From assembly GCF_030150285.1 (NCBI RefSeq), contig NZ_JASLGE010000092.1:3383-67382 (forward strand): 64,000 bases of DNA, given 5' to 3'. Below the pieces are notes generated by a model. It saw nothing but the letters and a program-made list of their open reading frames with translations, had not been told where the DNA came from and made no database searches. Below are positions 43,113 to 52,195 of the stretch, piece after piece. The DNA is from Pseudomonas sp. Lineage in GTDB: Bacteria > Pseudomonadota > Gammaproteobacteria > Pseudomonadales > Pseudomonadaceae. The translations under genes were made by a program, and so were the position numbers. Numbering within the stretch: the stretch's first letter is position 1; each line of letters starts with the position of its first letter.

Positions 43113-43568
43113 TTAAGGCTCAAGTGTCGGGGTGATGGCCGCATAGCCTGCCTGTGCACATTCACAATCCTGCTCCTCGCTAGCACCGGAGACGCCGATG
43201 GCACCGAGTAACCGGCCGTGCAGATGAAACGGTAAGGCACCGCCCATGGGCACCAGCCGCGGGCGCAGCATCAAGCACTGCCTGACGTGCTCAGGCGCAT
43301 CGCGCAGGCGGTGACTCACATCCGCCGTGGGCATGCCAAACGACACGGCCGTCAATGCCTTGTCCTGGGCCAGTTCGATGGTGTGCAGCGGTGCGCCGGC
43401 GGTTCTGCCGAATGCCATCAAGTGCCCGCCGGCGTCGAGCACTGCGACACTGACCCGCCAGCCGCTGTTACCGGCATGCTGCAACGCGGTGTCCATGGCC
43501 AGCCGGGCGCAGGCCATGCTCAACGGGTCAGCCAAGCGGGTGTTGACCCCCTGCGTATCCTCACTCAT
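43113..43568 (-). CDS. GlcG/HbpS (DUF336)-family protein
   Basis: A 151-residue DUF336 protein: VSVAVLDAGGHLMAFGRTAG, then KALTAVSFGMPTADV, GGALPFHLHGRLLGAIGVSG and a C-terminal CECAQAGYAAI. Members bind haem or small effectors and often sit in catabolic operons without known catalysis. Overlaps the RND gene by four bases and precedes the hydratase by 28 bp. Confidence 0.8.
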   Translation of the reverse strand: MSEDTQGVNTRLADPLSMACARLAMDTALQHAGNSGWRVSVAVLDAGGHLMAFGRTAGAPLHTIELAQDKALTAVSFGMPTADVSHRLRDAPEHVRQCLMLRPRLVPMGGALPFHLHGRLLGAIGVSGASEEQDCECAQAGYAAITPTLEP

Positions 43569-45991
43569 ACCTTCACTTCCTTATTATTAAATGCGCTGGC
43601 GGGCTCAGTGGCCGCCTTGGCGGGGCGCAACAAAAAACAGGCCAGCGCGGGAACCAGTACCAGCGCCACCAGCATGTTGCACAGGAACATAAAGGTCAGC
43701 AGAACCCCCATGTCGGCCTGGAACTTGATCGGTGAAAAGACCCAGGTGACGACCCCCAACGACAGCGTCAGGCCGGTGAACACCACCACTCGGCCGGTGA
43801 ACATCAAGGCTTGCCGGTAGGCCATCGCCAGGCTCTCGCCACGGCGTAGCCAGAACAGCGTCACGCTCAAGATGTACAGCGCATAATCGACACCGATGCC
43901 CACGCCCAACGCCACCACCGGCAAGGTCGCAACTTTCAGGCCCATGTTGAACTGCACCATCAGTGCCTCGGCCAGCAACGACGTCAAAATCAACGGCAAG
44001 ATGGCGCACAGCACAGCCCGCCATGAGCGGAAGGCGATAAAGCACAGCAGCGTGACGGCCAGGTAAACCCCGAGCAGCATTTTGGTATTGGCGCTCTTGA
44101 CCACCATGTTGGTGGCGCTTTCGATCCCGGCATTGCCTGCGGCCATCAGGAACGTGACGTCTTCGTCGTTGTATTTGTCCGCGAAGGCTTGAGTGACCTT
44201 GACCACCGACTCCAGGGTGTCGGCCTTGTGATCGGCCAGGTAGGCATAGATCGACAACAGGCTGCAGGTGCCATTGAACAGCTCACGCGGAGAGCGCATG
44301 GCAGCCGCGTTGATCATCGATTGGTTGGCCGGCAACTCATCCCACTTGAAGTTGCCTTCGTTCATGCCGACGTTGATCTTGCGCGACAAACCGGCGATGG
44401 ACTTGGTGTCTTCAACGCCCGGCAGTTCGCGCAGCCGCCACTCCAGCTCTTCCACCTTGCGAAGCATCGCGTAGTCCACGCATTTGCCCGGCAGCGTTTG
44501 CGCCATGATCACGAACACATCGCTGCTGGCCTGGTAGTGATCGATGATGAACTGGTTATCACGGTTGTACCGCGAGTCGGCCCGCAGTTCCGGCGCGCCC
44601 GGGTCCAGGTCGCCTACTTTCAGGCCCTGGCCCATCCACAAGGCACCGGCCCCCACCGCCACGGCGACCACCAGGGCCATGGCCGCAGAACGCGGGTGGG
44701 TAAAGCGGGTAAACAGGCGCACCAACGGTTGTGCGGGCTGGCCCGGCTGCTGGGTTTCATGTTTAAGGCTACGGGCCGCTGCCGCCGGTGAAACGCCGGT
44801 GAACGACAACATGATCGGCAGCAGCGCCAGGTTGGTGAACACCAGAATGCCCACCCCGAGGCTGGCGATCAGCGCCAGTTCCTGTATCACCGGCACATCG
44901 ACCAGGGTCAATACCGCAAAGCCCACCACGTCGGCCAACAGCGCGGTCATGCCCGCTGCAAACAAGCGGCGAAAGGTATAGCGGGCGGCGATCAGCTTAT
45001 GTGTGCCGCGCCCCACATCCTGCATGATGCCGTTCATTTTTTGCGCGCCGTGGCTCACGCCAATGGCATACACCAAAAACGGCACCAGGATCGAATACGG
45101 GTTGAGTTCGTAACCGAGCAAAGGCAACAGCCCCAGCAGCCAGACCACCCCGATCAGCGTGCACAGTTGCACCACCAGCGTGCTGCGCACACAGCGGGTG
45201 AACAGGTAGAGGATGACGCTGGTGATCAGCACCGCTGCCGCAAAGAACGCCAGCACCGAGTACAGCCCGTCGATCAGATCGCCCATGACCTTGGCAAACC
45301 CGGTGATGTGGATATCCACGCCTTGGGCCTGGTATTGACTGCGCAGCGCTTCCAGGCTGTCGGACAACTGCTTGTAATCGAGTGCCTCGCCGGTTTTGGG
45401 GTCGATGTCCAGCAACGGCAAATACACGATGCTGGAGCGCAGGTCACGGGCCACCAACTGGCCAATTTCCCCGGAGCGCTCGACGTTGGCGCGCAAGCTG
45501 TCCAGGCTCGCCGGGCTGCCGTCAAAACCGTCCGGCACCACCGAGCCACCGTCAAAACCTTCTTCGGTCACACCTTGCCAGCGCGTGGCGGGCGTCCAGA
45601 GCGAGCGCATAAAGGCCCGGTCAACACCGTTCAGCAGGTACAACTCATCATTGAGCTGGCGCAGGGTTTCCATATACCCGGCATTGAACACATCACCTTC
45701 CTGGCGCATGGCCACGGCCACACGCACGGCATTGCCCGCCCCTTTCAGGTCGTGGGCATGCTCCAGATAATTGAGGGTAAAGGCATGATGCGCCGGGATG
45801 GTTTTGACATAACTGGCGTTGAGTCGAACCTGGCTAGCCGCCATCGCCAACAACACCGTGATGACCAGGCAACAGCCGACCACCACAAAGCGATGGTTGA
45901 ACAGCAGGCGCTCCAGCCAGTTGCCCGATGACCTGTCAAAGTCCGCCAGGGAGGCGATGGCCGTAAAGCCATCGTTATGATTGATCGCCAT
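43565..45991 (-). CDS. RND-superfamily transporter (MMPL/HpnN-like)
   Basis: An 808-residue protein with twelve predicted helices arranged 1+5 / 1+5 around two large periplasmic loops. TM1 is FVVVGCCLVITVLLAMAASQ. The helix clusters hold LGYELNPYSILVPFLVYAIG and LPVVALGVGIGVDYALYIL. It belongs to the exporter-like RND proteins of lipid or hydrophobic compound handling, which act without an adaptor and TolC-type channel gene nearby. Grouped with DUF1302, DUF1329 and YCF48-like genes, an arrangement known from steroid and other hydrophobic-substrate catabolic clusters. Direction of transport unknown. Confidence 0.85.
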   Translation of the reverse strand: MAINHNDGFTAIASLADFDRSSGNWLERLLFNHRFVVVGCCLVITVLLAMAASQVRLNASYVKTIPAHHAFTLNYLEHAHDLKGAGNAVRVAVAMRQEGDVFNAGYMETLRQLNDELYLLNGVDRAFMRSLWTPATRWQGVTEEGFDGGSVVPDGFDGSPASLDSLRANVERSGEIGQLVARDLRSSIVYLPLLDIDPKTGEALDYKQLSDSLEALRSQYQAQGVDIHITGFAKVMGDLIDGLYSVLAFFAAAVLITSVILYLFTRCVRSTLVVQLCTLIGVVWLLGLLPLLGYELNPYSILVPFLVYAIGVSHGAQKMNGIMQDVGRGTHKLIAARYTFRRLFAAGMTALLADVVGFAVLTLVDVPVIQELALIASLGVGILVFTNLALLPIMLSFTGVSPAAAARSLKHETQQPGQPAQPLVRLFTRFTHPRSAAMALVVAVAVGAGALWMGQGLKVGDLDPGAPELRADSRYNRDNQFIIDHYQASSDVFVIMAQTLPGKCVDYAMLRKVEELEWRLRELPGVEDTKSIAGLSRKINVGMNEGNFKWDELPANQSMINAAAMRSPRELFNGTCSLLSIYAYLADHKADTLESVVKVTQAFADKYNDEDVTFLMAAGNAGIESATNMVVKSANTKMLLGVYLAVTLLCFIAFRSWRAVLCAILPLILTSLLAEALMVQFNMGLKVATLPVVALGVGIGVDYALYILSVTLFWLRRGESLAMAYRQALMFTGRVVVFTGLTLSLGVVTWVFSPIKFQADMGVLLTFMFLCNMLVALVLVPALACFLLRPAKAATEPASAFNNKEVKV

Positions 45992-46021
45992 AGTCTGTGA
46001 CCTTCTTCTGTACCGGCCGGC

Positions 46022-47089
46022 TTAGCGCAAGGCGCTCGGCGGGAAACGAGTAATACCGTGAGTGCCAACCGCCAGGCTGCCGCCATCGGGCATGGCCAGC
46101 AGTGCAATCAGCGGGAATCGCTGTTCGGGGGAGACCGGCCGAAAACTGCGACCGTCATCACGGCTTATCCAGCCCTGCCCGGACTCATCGGCCAGCAAAA
46201 TCGCGCCATCGCGCAACTCGGTCGCGGCCGTCAGGCTTTTGTGGGTGGGCAATGCCACGGCCTGCCAGCTGGAGCCCAGGTCGACCGAGCGGAACACGTG
46301 CCCGCGCAGACCAAAGGCCAGCAAGTGATGATTATTTGAGGCCAGCAAGCCAAAAAAGCTGCCGTCATACGGCCCCTCTAGCCGGGTAAAACCGCTGAGG
46401 TCGGCGCGGGTGTGCATCAACCCGCCCTGCTCGCCTGCCAGGTAGAGCCGACCATTGATCGCTTGCACGGCATTCAAATGTTGCGACTGGCTGCCCTCAA
46501 GCACATTCAACGCCGGCTCCCAGTGCTGGCCTGCGTCCTGGGTGCTGAACACCAGACCGTAGGCACCGACCGCCACGGCGTGCCCAGCGCTCAGGCATTG
46601 CACCGCCAGAAAAGGCTTGTCGGCCCCTTCGGCCACCAAACCGCGTGCTTCCCGTAGCTGCTCCGCGCCCCGGCTGGCTTGCAGAATGGCGTTGGCGGCT
46701 TGAACGCCGTCCAGTTGCCGCTGCCAGTTTTTACCGCCGTCGCGGGTCGCGAGAATCACCCCACGATGGCCCACGGCCCAGCCATTGAGACGGTCGGCAA
46801 AGCACAGCCCGGTCAAACTGACCGTGACGGGCACATTGGCCGGCTGCCAGTTCTGGCCTTGATCATCCGAGTAAAGAATATGACCGCGCTGGCCGGCAAC
46901 CACCATGCGCCCGCCAGCCATCGCCGCCGCATTGAGCGCCGAGTGACGGGCTAACGCCGACGGCAGCGACTTCTGTGCCAGGGTGTCGGGCGCGCTACGC
47001 GTCTGTGCAACCGTGCCGGTTGCCAACCAGCCGGCAAGCAACCCCGCAAGGACCTTGCACAGCCAAGCCTTGTTTTGTTTATTCACCAC
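46022..47089 (-). CDS. YCF48/BNR-repeat secreted beta-propeller protein
   Basis: A 355-residue exported protein: signal peptide ending TGTVAQ, then repeated blades of the type DDQGQNWQ, RDGGKNWQRQL, TQDAGQHWEPAL, DLGSSWQAVALP and DDGRSFRPV, the Asp-box motifs of YCF48/sialidase-like propellers. It sits 30 bp before the RND gene and probably works with that transporter in the periplasm. No catalytic motif seen. Confidence 0.82.
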   Translation of the reverse strand: MVNKQNKAWLCKVLAGLLAGWLATGTVAQTRSAPDTLAQKSLPSALARHSALNAAAMAGGRMVVAGQRGHILYSDDQGQNWQPANVPVTVSLTGLCFADRLNGWAVGHRGVILATRDGGKNWQRQLDGVQAANAILQASRGAEQLREARGLVAEGADKPFLAVQCLSAGHAVAVGAYGLVFSTQDAGQHWEPALNVLEGSQSQHLNAVQAINGRLYLAGEQGGLMHTRADLSGFTRLEGPYDGSFFGLLASNNHHLLAFGLRGHVFRSVDLGSSWQAVALPTHKSLTAATELRDGAILLADESGQGWISRDDGRSFRPVSPEQRFPLIALLAMPDGGSLAVGTHGITRFPPSALR

Positions 47090-47143
47090 ATACCTCCGGT
47101 AAGACAGGCGTGGGCGACCGCTAAGGGGCCCACGCCACGAACA

Positions 47144-48517
47144 TCAGCGGGCGCTCATCTTGGTCAGCGACTCAGGTGAGAAGTAGCTGTCACGGCGACG
47201 ATCGGTGATTGCGAACTGCTCATTGCCGGCGTCGCCCAAGGCGCAGTTGTACATCCAGGCCTTGGTCCGGTGGTCATGGAAAAAACTGGTGCAAAAGTTC
47301 ACCACGGCCGGGATATCCGGTGCCACGAAAGGCGTGGTCAACGAGGTGCGCCACAGGGTGCCTTCGGCATCCCAGCCATCGATGATCGCGTTACCCCAGG
47401 TGTCCTCGTCGTAGTAGAACTTGCGTTTAGGCACGGCGTGACGCTTGCCGTCCTTGAGGGTCGCTTCGACTTCCCACACACGGTGCAGCTCCCAGCGCAT
47501 CATGTCCGGGTTGACATGGCGCTGGGCCATGACCTTTTCATCACCATTGGCCAACAACGCGTTGTTGTTGTAGGGAATGATCATTTCCTTCTTGCCGATC
47601 AGCTTCCAGTCATAGCGCTCGGGGGAACCGGTGCCGCCATAGTTTTCGTCCACAAAGTTGACGCCCGACGCCACCGGGTTGGGCGTGTCGAAGTTGATGC
47701 TCGGGGCGCGACGGACCCGACGTTGCCCGGACAAGTATTGCCACAAGGTGCGGCCCTGCACGTAGTCGGTCACGTTGTGCACCATCAATGCCTCGCCGGC
47801 GCGAAATGCCGGGGCATAGGTCAACTGAATAGCCATCATGTAGTTGATGCCGGATGAGCCGGGCGAACCTTCTTTGAAGTAGTACGGGTACTGGGCTTCG
47901 TCCTCGGCTGCGGTAGCCAGCACGCGCTGACCGTCTGCCGTGGTGGTCCACACTTTGTACTTGCTGTGGGTCGACTCACCGCGCCACAACAACTGGTGAT
48001 TCCATTGCACCTCGACCCCTGATTTCGGGAAGGGGAACGGCACACCGCCATATGCCCCCTTGACGATCAGGCCATCGCCTTCAAGGCTGGCGTCCGTGGC
48101 GTTCTTGAACGTGTTGTCATACACCCACTGAGGGGCGGCGGCCGTGCGACGCGTCGGGTAGACATCGATACGGAACGTCTGCGGGTTGTCCTTGAGCAAC
48201 TGGATCACGCCGTCGCTGAGCTTGCTTTGGTACTCGGCCATATTGGCCGCCGTGATGGTGTACAGCGGCTTGTCCTGGCTGAACGGGTCGTAGGCCCTGT
48301 GGCCCTGCTGATAGCCGGCCGGTACCGTGGTGTAACCCCCGGACCAGGCCGGAATGCTGCCGTCGGCATTGGCCGCCCGCTCGGCCCCCATGGGCGTCAG
48401 GGTGGTTTTCAGGGCCTGGGCCTGCTCGGCACTGACGCCGGCGTTAGCTGACAGGGCGGCCAGGGACAGCGCAAGGCTGGTCAACAACTGAGCGATCTTA
48501 TTGTTGTGCATTGTCAC
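47144..48517 (-). CDS. DUF1329-family outer-membrane-associated protein
   Basis: A 457-residue exported protein: signal peptide ending ALSANA, then the DUF1329 pattern LTPMGAERAANADGSIPAWS, GGVPFPFPKSGVEVQWNHQL, RVWEVEATLKDGKRHAVPKR and KFYYDEDTWGNAIIDGWDAE. These proteins have a LolB-like fold and nearly always accompany DUF1302 proteins. Only three bases separate it from the DUF1302 stop. Role probably in moving a hydrophobic compound at the outer membrane. Confidence 0.88.
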   Translation of the reverse strand: MTMHNNKIAQLLTSLALSLAALSANAGVSAEQAQALKTTLTPMGAERAANADGSIPAWSGGYTTVPAGYQQGHRAYDPFSQDKPLYTITAANMAEYQSKLSDGVIQLLKDNPQTFRIDVYPTRRTAAAPQWVYDNTFKNATDASLEGDGLIVKGAYGGVPFPFPKSGVEVQWNHQLLWRGESTHSKYKVWTTTADGQRVLATAAEDEAQYPYYFKEGSPGSSGINYMMAIQLTYAPAFRAGEALMVHNVTDYVQGRTLWQYLSGQRRVRRAPSINFDTPNPVASGVNFVDENYGGTGSPERYDWKLIGKKEMIIPYNNNALLANGDEKVMAQRHVNPDMMRWELHRVWEVEATLKDGKRHAVPKRKFYYDEDTWGNAIIDGWDAEGTLWRTSLTTPFVAPDIPAVVNFCTSFFHDHRTKAWMYNCALGDAGNEQFAITDRRRDSYFSPESLTKMSAR

Positions 48518-48520
48518 TAC

Positions 48521-50197
48521 TCAGAATGTGTGAGAAACGCTGAAGGACACAAAATCCCGGTCAGCACTGGTCTGTTTGAATGTTCTGACACCGTCAATGT
48601 TGATCGGCCCTGTGGGGCCGTAGTAACCGGTGTAAGCCAGGGTGAACGTCACCGAGTTCAGGTATTCGGCTGACAGGCCGATGTTGTAATCCCCGCCTTT
48701 GTCCTGGCTGAAGCCGCCGACAGCGGAAGAACGGCCGTCGATGCCGTAGCTCAGGCCCATGGGCACCGTCAGGTCCACACCGTCCATGACCTGGAAGTAC
48801 ATGGGCGAGAAGGCCACGCGAATCGCTGTGGCATCGCGGGTGGCATTGGGGTCGATGTTGTCGCGGTTTTTCTGGATGCTCAGGGTCCGGTTCCAGGCCA
48901 CCTCACCCAACAGGGTGGCGGTGTCCCAGAAGGTTCCCATCGGCATGATGTAAATCATGTTGACCTGCGCGTGGGCGGTACGGCCCACGGCATAGAGCGG
49001 GTTGGAATCGTTGTTGTGGGTGCCCGTGAAGTCCGTGACGGTCAGGCTGACCAGCGGCGCGTTGTCACGAATCGAGGTTTCAAAGCCCAGGTTGACATCG
49101 CCAAAGCCACGGTTGGCACTCAAGCCGTAAGCTTTGATGTCTTCCGGGAAGACCAGCATGTACTCGCCGATCTGGTCGGGTCGTGCACCGGCGTAAGCCC
49201 CCGGGCGCAATTGGGTCTGAAAGTTTTTGTCGTGGTAGTTGATCGCGTACAGGCCGAAATCGGTATCCAGCGCCTCGGATCGGTAGCGCAGTTGTGCACC
49301 CCACTGGCCGCTGTCGCGGGCTTTGATGTCCTTGCCGCGGTAAAACGAGGCCGCCGGAACGCCATCGGCAAAGCGTTCAATGACAATCCTTTCCCCGCCG
49401 GCATCCAGCAGGTCCGCCGGGCTGAAATAACTGCCTGCGGCTGGAATCCGGGTGCGCTCCCATTCGAATTGGTAGTAACCGCCCACCGACACGGTCGGGG
49501 TGATCTGTAGTTGCGTGGAAAACTGGTTGACCGGCAAGCCCAGCTCTTTGAATTGTGTGTTGGGTACGCTCAGCGCCCGTATCGCATCAATAGGCTGCTG
49601 GCCGGCGGCAATACCGTTAGCACCAAAGAACAGGCTTTCGCCGTAGACCAGTGAATGCCGGCCCAACCGGGACACGCCCCACATTTCATCGCCCAGGTCG
49701 TAATTGCCGTAAACAAAGGCATCGCGAAATTCCGCCTTGCGCCCATGCAAGTCGCGGGTGTCGCGGGTGAACTGGTCGTAGCGCACGGTGTAAGAGTTCA
49801 CCGTTTGCGGAGAGTCATTGTCATTACCCTGGTTGTAAATGTCGTCGTACCAGGCCGCACCGCTGAGGCGCATGCCCACCTTCTGGTACGACAGGTCAAA
49901 TTCGGAAAACAGGTCGAGGCGGTTGGAGATCATGCCTCTGCTGAAGTTATGATCGCCGTCGTCCAGGTTGGCGTCGGCAACCAATTTGTCGTCCCGGCCG
50001 CTGACACGCCAGGCATTGGAGTATTTGACGTTGGTGTCAAAGCGAACTTTGAGGTCTTTGTTCCCCGTATCAAACTCAAACGCCTGCGCCGTGGTCAGCA
50101 CTGAACAGCCCAACAGCGCGGTGGCCAACCGGGTCAGCCGCAGCCGTTGCTCTGCCCGCCGCGCGCATCCCGCAAACAGACTCTTAGATTTAGACAT
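48521..50197 (-). CDS. DUF1302-family outer-membrane beta-barrel
   Basis: A 558-residue protein: signal peptide ending VLTTAQA, mature FEFDTGNKDLKVRFDTNVKY, many amphipathic strands and a C-terminal FVSFSVSHTF ending in Phe, the usual barrel-assembly signal. DUF1302 proteins are putative porins or channels in catabolic clusters for steroids, esters and other hydrophobic molecules. First gene of the envelope module within the sigma54-controlled run. Confidence 0.88.
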   Translation of the reverse strand: MSKSKSLFAGCARRAEQRLRLTRLATALLGCSVLTTAQAFEFDTGNKDLKVRFDTNVKYSNAWRVSGRDDKLVADANLDDGDHNFSRGMISNRLDLFSEFDLSYQKVGMRLSGAAWYDDIYNQGNDNDSPQTVNSYTVRYDQFTRDTRDLHGRKAEFRDAFVYGNYDLGDEMWGVSRLGRHSLVYGESLFFGANGIAAGQQPIDAIRALSVPNTQFKELGLPVNQFSTQLQITPTVSVGGYYQFEWERTRIPAAGSYFSPADLLDAGGERIVIERFADGVPAASFYRGKDIKARDSGQWGAQLRYRSEALDTDFGLYAINYHDKNFQTQLRPGAYAGARPDQIGEYMLVFPEDIKAYGLSANRGFGDVNLGFETSIRDNAPLVSLTVTDFTGTHNNDSNPLYAVGRTAHAQVNMIYIMPMGTFWDTATLLGEVAWNRTLSIQKNRDNIDPNATRDATAIRVAFSPMYFQVMDGVDLTVPMGLSYGIDGRSSAVGGFSQDKGGDYNIGLSAEYLNSVTFTLAYTGYYGPTGPINIDGVRTFKQTSADRDFVSFSVSHTF

Positions 50198-50304
50198 TCA
50201 AGACCTCTTCGGCAATAAGCCGTTTTTTTGTTTTTATAAGCCGTCGCCTTCTCGGCAACGGCCGGGTCTTGCCGGGCGTAATCCCCTACCCCCGGCACAC
50301 GTGC

Positions 50305-51525
50305 TCAGTCGTGGATGGACACGGGATCACGGCCAAACATCATCGGTGGCAGCGCCTGCCCCAACAGGTACGCGCCGAGCATGCCGGCGGTATCGTCAGC
50401 GTTCTGGGTAATGTGGTTGGCCGCCGCGATCACGTCGCGCAGGATGCGTTGCAGCGGGTTGTTCAGATAAATGCCGCGCGCCGACGTGGCCTTGAACAGC
50501 AGCATCACGGCCTCTTCGCAATCACGCCCGACGCGGGCGATATCGAGCATGTAGTGCACACGGTCGTAGGCCGGCACCAGTTCGCGCCGCTCAACGTATT
50601 CGGTGCTTTCGGCCAGCATTTGCAGCAGGCGGGCACGGGCTGAACGCACCCGGACCACCGCATTGCCCAAGCGGTCCTTGACGTAAGGGCTGAGTGCCGC
50701 ATTACCGCCGTCAGTGGTGTTGGTGCGCACGCTCATCTGGCGGACATATTCATCAATCCCGCCCTGGCCGATCCCCACGATCAGCGCCGACACGGCCCCG
50801 AAGAAGATCTGGTTAAACGGAAACAGGTAATTGGCCGGGCGATCGCTGTAGCTGTACTCGATCAGGCTGTGGGCCCGGTGGTAAGGCACAAAGGCTTCCT
50901 TGATGACCAGGCTTTTGCTGCCGGTACCGGCCAGGCCGAATACATGCCAATCATCCTCGATCACCCATGCGGAACTGGGCACCAGCATCGACAGGCGATC
51001 GATGACATTACCGTCGGCATCACGCCGCAGGCCACCCAGGAATGCCCATTTACCGTGGTCGCAACCGCTGGAGGTTTTCCAGGTTCCGCTGATGGCGTAA
51101 CCGCCTTCCACTTCTACAACTTTGCCAAACGGCGGGTAGGAGGAGGCGGTAATAACGGTGTTGTCTTCACCCCAAACGTCCAGGCACGCTTGCGGTTCAA
51201 GCGAGCCGTACTCCCATTGGTGAATGCCCAGAATCATCATGTTCCAGGCGCTGCTTGCACAGCCACGTCCCAGTTCCATCAGCACTTTGTAAAACACCGC
51301 CGGGTTCATTTCCCAGCCGCCGTACTGCTTGGGCTGCAAAATCTTGAAGAAGCCCGCATTAACAAAGGCGGCGATGGTTTCACTGGACACCATGCGATTA
51401 CGCTCAACCGAATCGGCCTTTTCGAGCAACATGGGGATCAACTCACGGGCCCGCTCCAGCAGTTGCGCTTCGGTGGGTATCGCCTGGGTGCCTGACAGCC
51501 CGGTGTGTGGGACGAAGTTGTTCAT
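50305..51525 (-). CDS. flavin-dependent phenol hydroxylase, oxygenase component (HsaA-like)
   Basis: A 406-residue group D flavin monooxygenase with the acyl-CoA dehydrogenase fold: AGFFKILQPKQYGGWEMNPA, CASSAWNMMILGIHQWEYGS, GTWKTSSGCDHGKWAFLGG, FGLAGTGSKSLVIKEAFVPY. This is the pattern of HsaA/TesA2 and p-hydroxyphenylacetate hydroxylase C2, which ortho-hydroxylate phenols to catechols using FMNH2/FADH2 from a partner. The flavin reductase gene lies 55 bp upstream and the extradiol dioxygenase before that, so the product should be a catechol for ring cleavage. Confidence 0.87.
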   Translation of the reverse strand: MNNFVPHTGLSGTQAIPTEAQLLERARELIPMLLEKADSVERNRMVSSETIAAFVNAGFFKILQPKQYGGWEMNPAVFYKVLMELGRGCASSAWNMMILGIHQWEYGSLEPQACLDVWGEDNTVITASSYPPFGKVVEVEGGYAISGTWKTSSGCDHGKWAFLGGLRRDADGNVIDRLSMLVPSSAWVIEDDWHVFGLAGTGSKSLVIKEAFVPYHRAHSLIEYSYSDRPANYLFPFNQIFFGAVSALIVGIGQGGIDEYVRQMSVRTNTTDGGNAALSPYVKDRLGNAVVRVRSARARLLQMLAESTEYVERRELVPAYDRVHYMLDIARVGRDCEEAVMLLFKATSARGIYLNNPLQRILRDVIAAANHITQNADDTAGMLGAYLLGQALPPMMFGRDPVSIHD

Positions 51526-51580
51526 AGGTCTTTATCTCTTGTTTTAGGGGTGGGCCTGCGCGCCAAAACCGGCCGGGGTT

Positions 51581-52117
51581 TTACTTAAGCGTTGCGAACT
51601 TGCTGTTGAAGTACATCAGGGCACCGTCCTGCTCCGGCAGGCCGCGTACGCCAATCACTTCACCGATAAACATGTCGTGGGTACTGGCCGGGATCACTTC
51701 AGCCAGCCGGCACTCGAAGCTGACCAGCGCGTCTTCGAGCAGTGGCACGCCACTGATCCCCGGCTCCCAGTGGCCTTCGGCGAAGCGCTGCTCACCGATC
51801 ACGCCCTCGACCATGCCGGCAAAGCGTTTGGCAATGACTTCCTGGTCATGGGCCAACACATTGATGCTGAAGGCCCCTGCCCGCTTGATCACTTCATGGG
51901 CGCGAACATTGCGGTTTACGCAAATCAACAAGCGGGGCGGGTCCGCCGTGATCGAGCACACGGCCGTGGCGGTCAGGCCCGCTCTTTCGCCGTCGGCACC
52001 ACTGGCAATCACCACACAGGCACCGGCCAGATGGCGCATGCCCTTGCAGAAATCTGCGGTGGCGACCATCGGCGGGACAACCCGCGGCGTACTGCTCGAT
52101 TGAATGGCGTTTAACAT
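51581..52117 (-). CDS. NADH:flavin reductase component (HsaB-like)
   Basis: A 178-residue protein of the HpaC/flavin reductase family. The split-barrel pattern is FCKGMRHLAGACVVIASGAD, RAGLTATAVCSITADPPRLL, ICVNRNVRAHEVIKRAGAFS, INVLAHDQEVIAKRFAG, then GVPLLEDALVSFEC. It supplies reduced flavin to the adjacent oxygenase. Between the dioxygenase and oxygenase genes. Confidence 0.88.
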   Translation of the reverse strand: MLNAIQSSSTPRVVPPMVATADFCKGMRHLAGACVVIASGADGERAGLTATAVCSITADPPRLLICVNRNVRAHEVIKRAGAFSINVLAHDQEVIAKRFAGMVEGVIGEQRFAEGHWEPGISGVPLLEDALVSFECRLAEVIPASTHDMFIGEVIGVRGLPEQDGALMYFNSKFATLK

Positions 52118-52195
52118 CGGGAATACCTCACTGTTTCATGGGCATGGGTGGCCCTTGATGCTGGATCAATGCACGGTCCGGCGGCTTGCCGATAC

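Noticed and set aside
44999..45931. 310-codon plus-strand open frame
   Set aside because: Antisense to the RND transporter; no recognisable motif.
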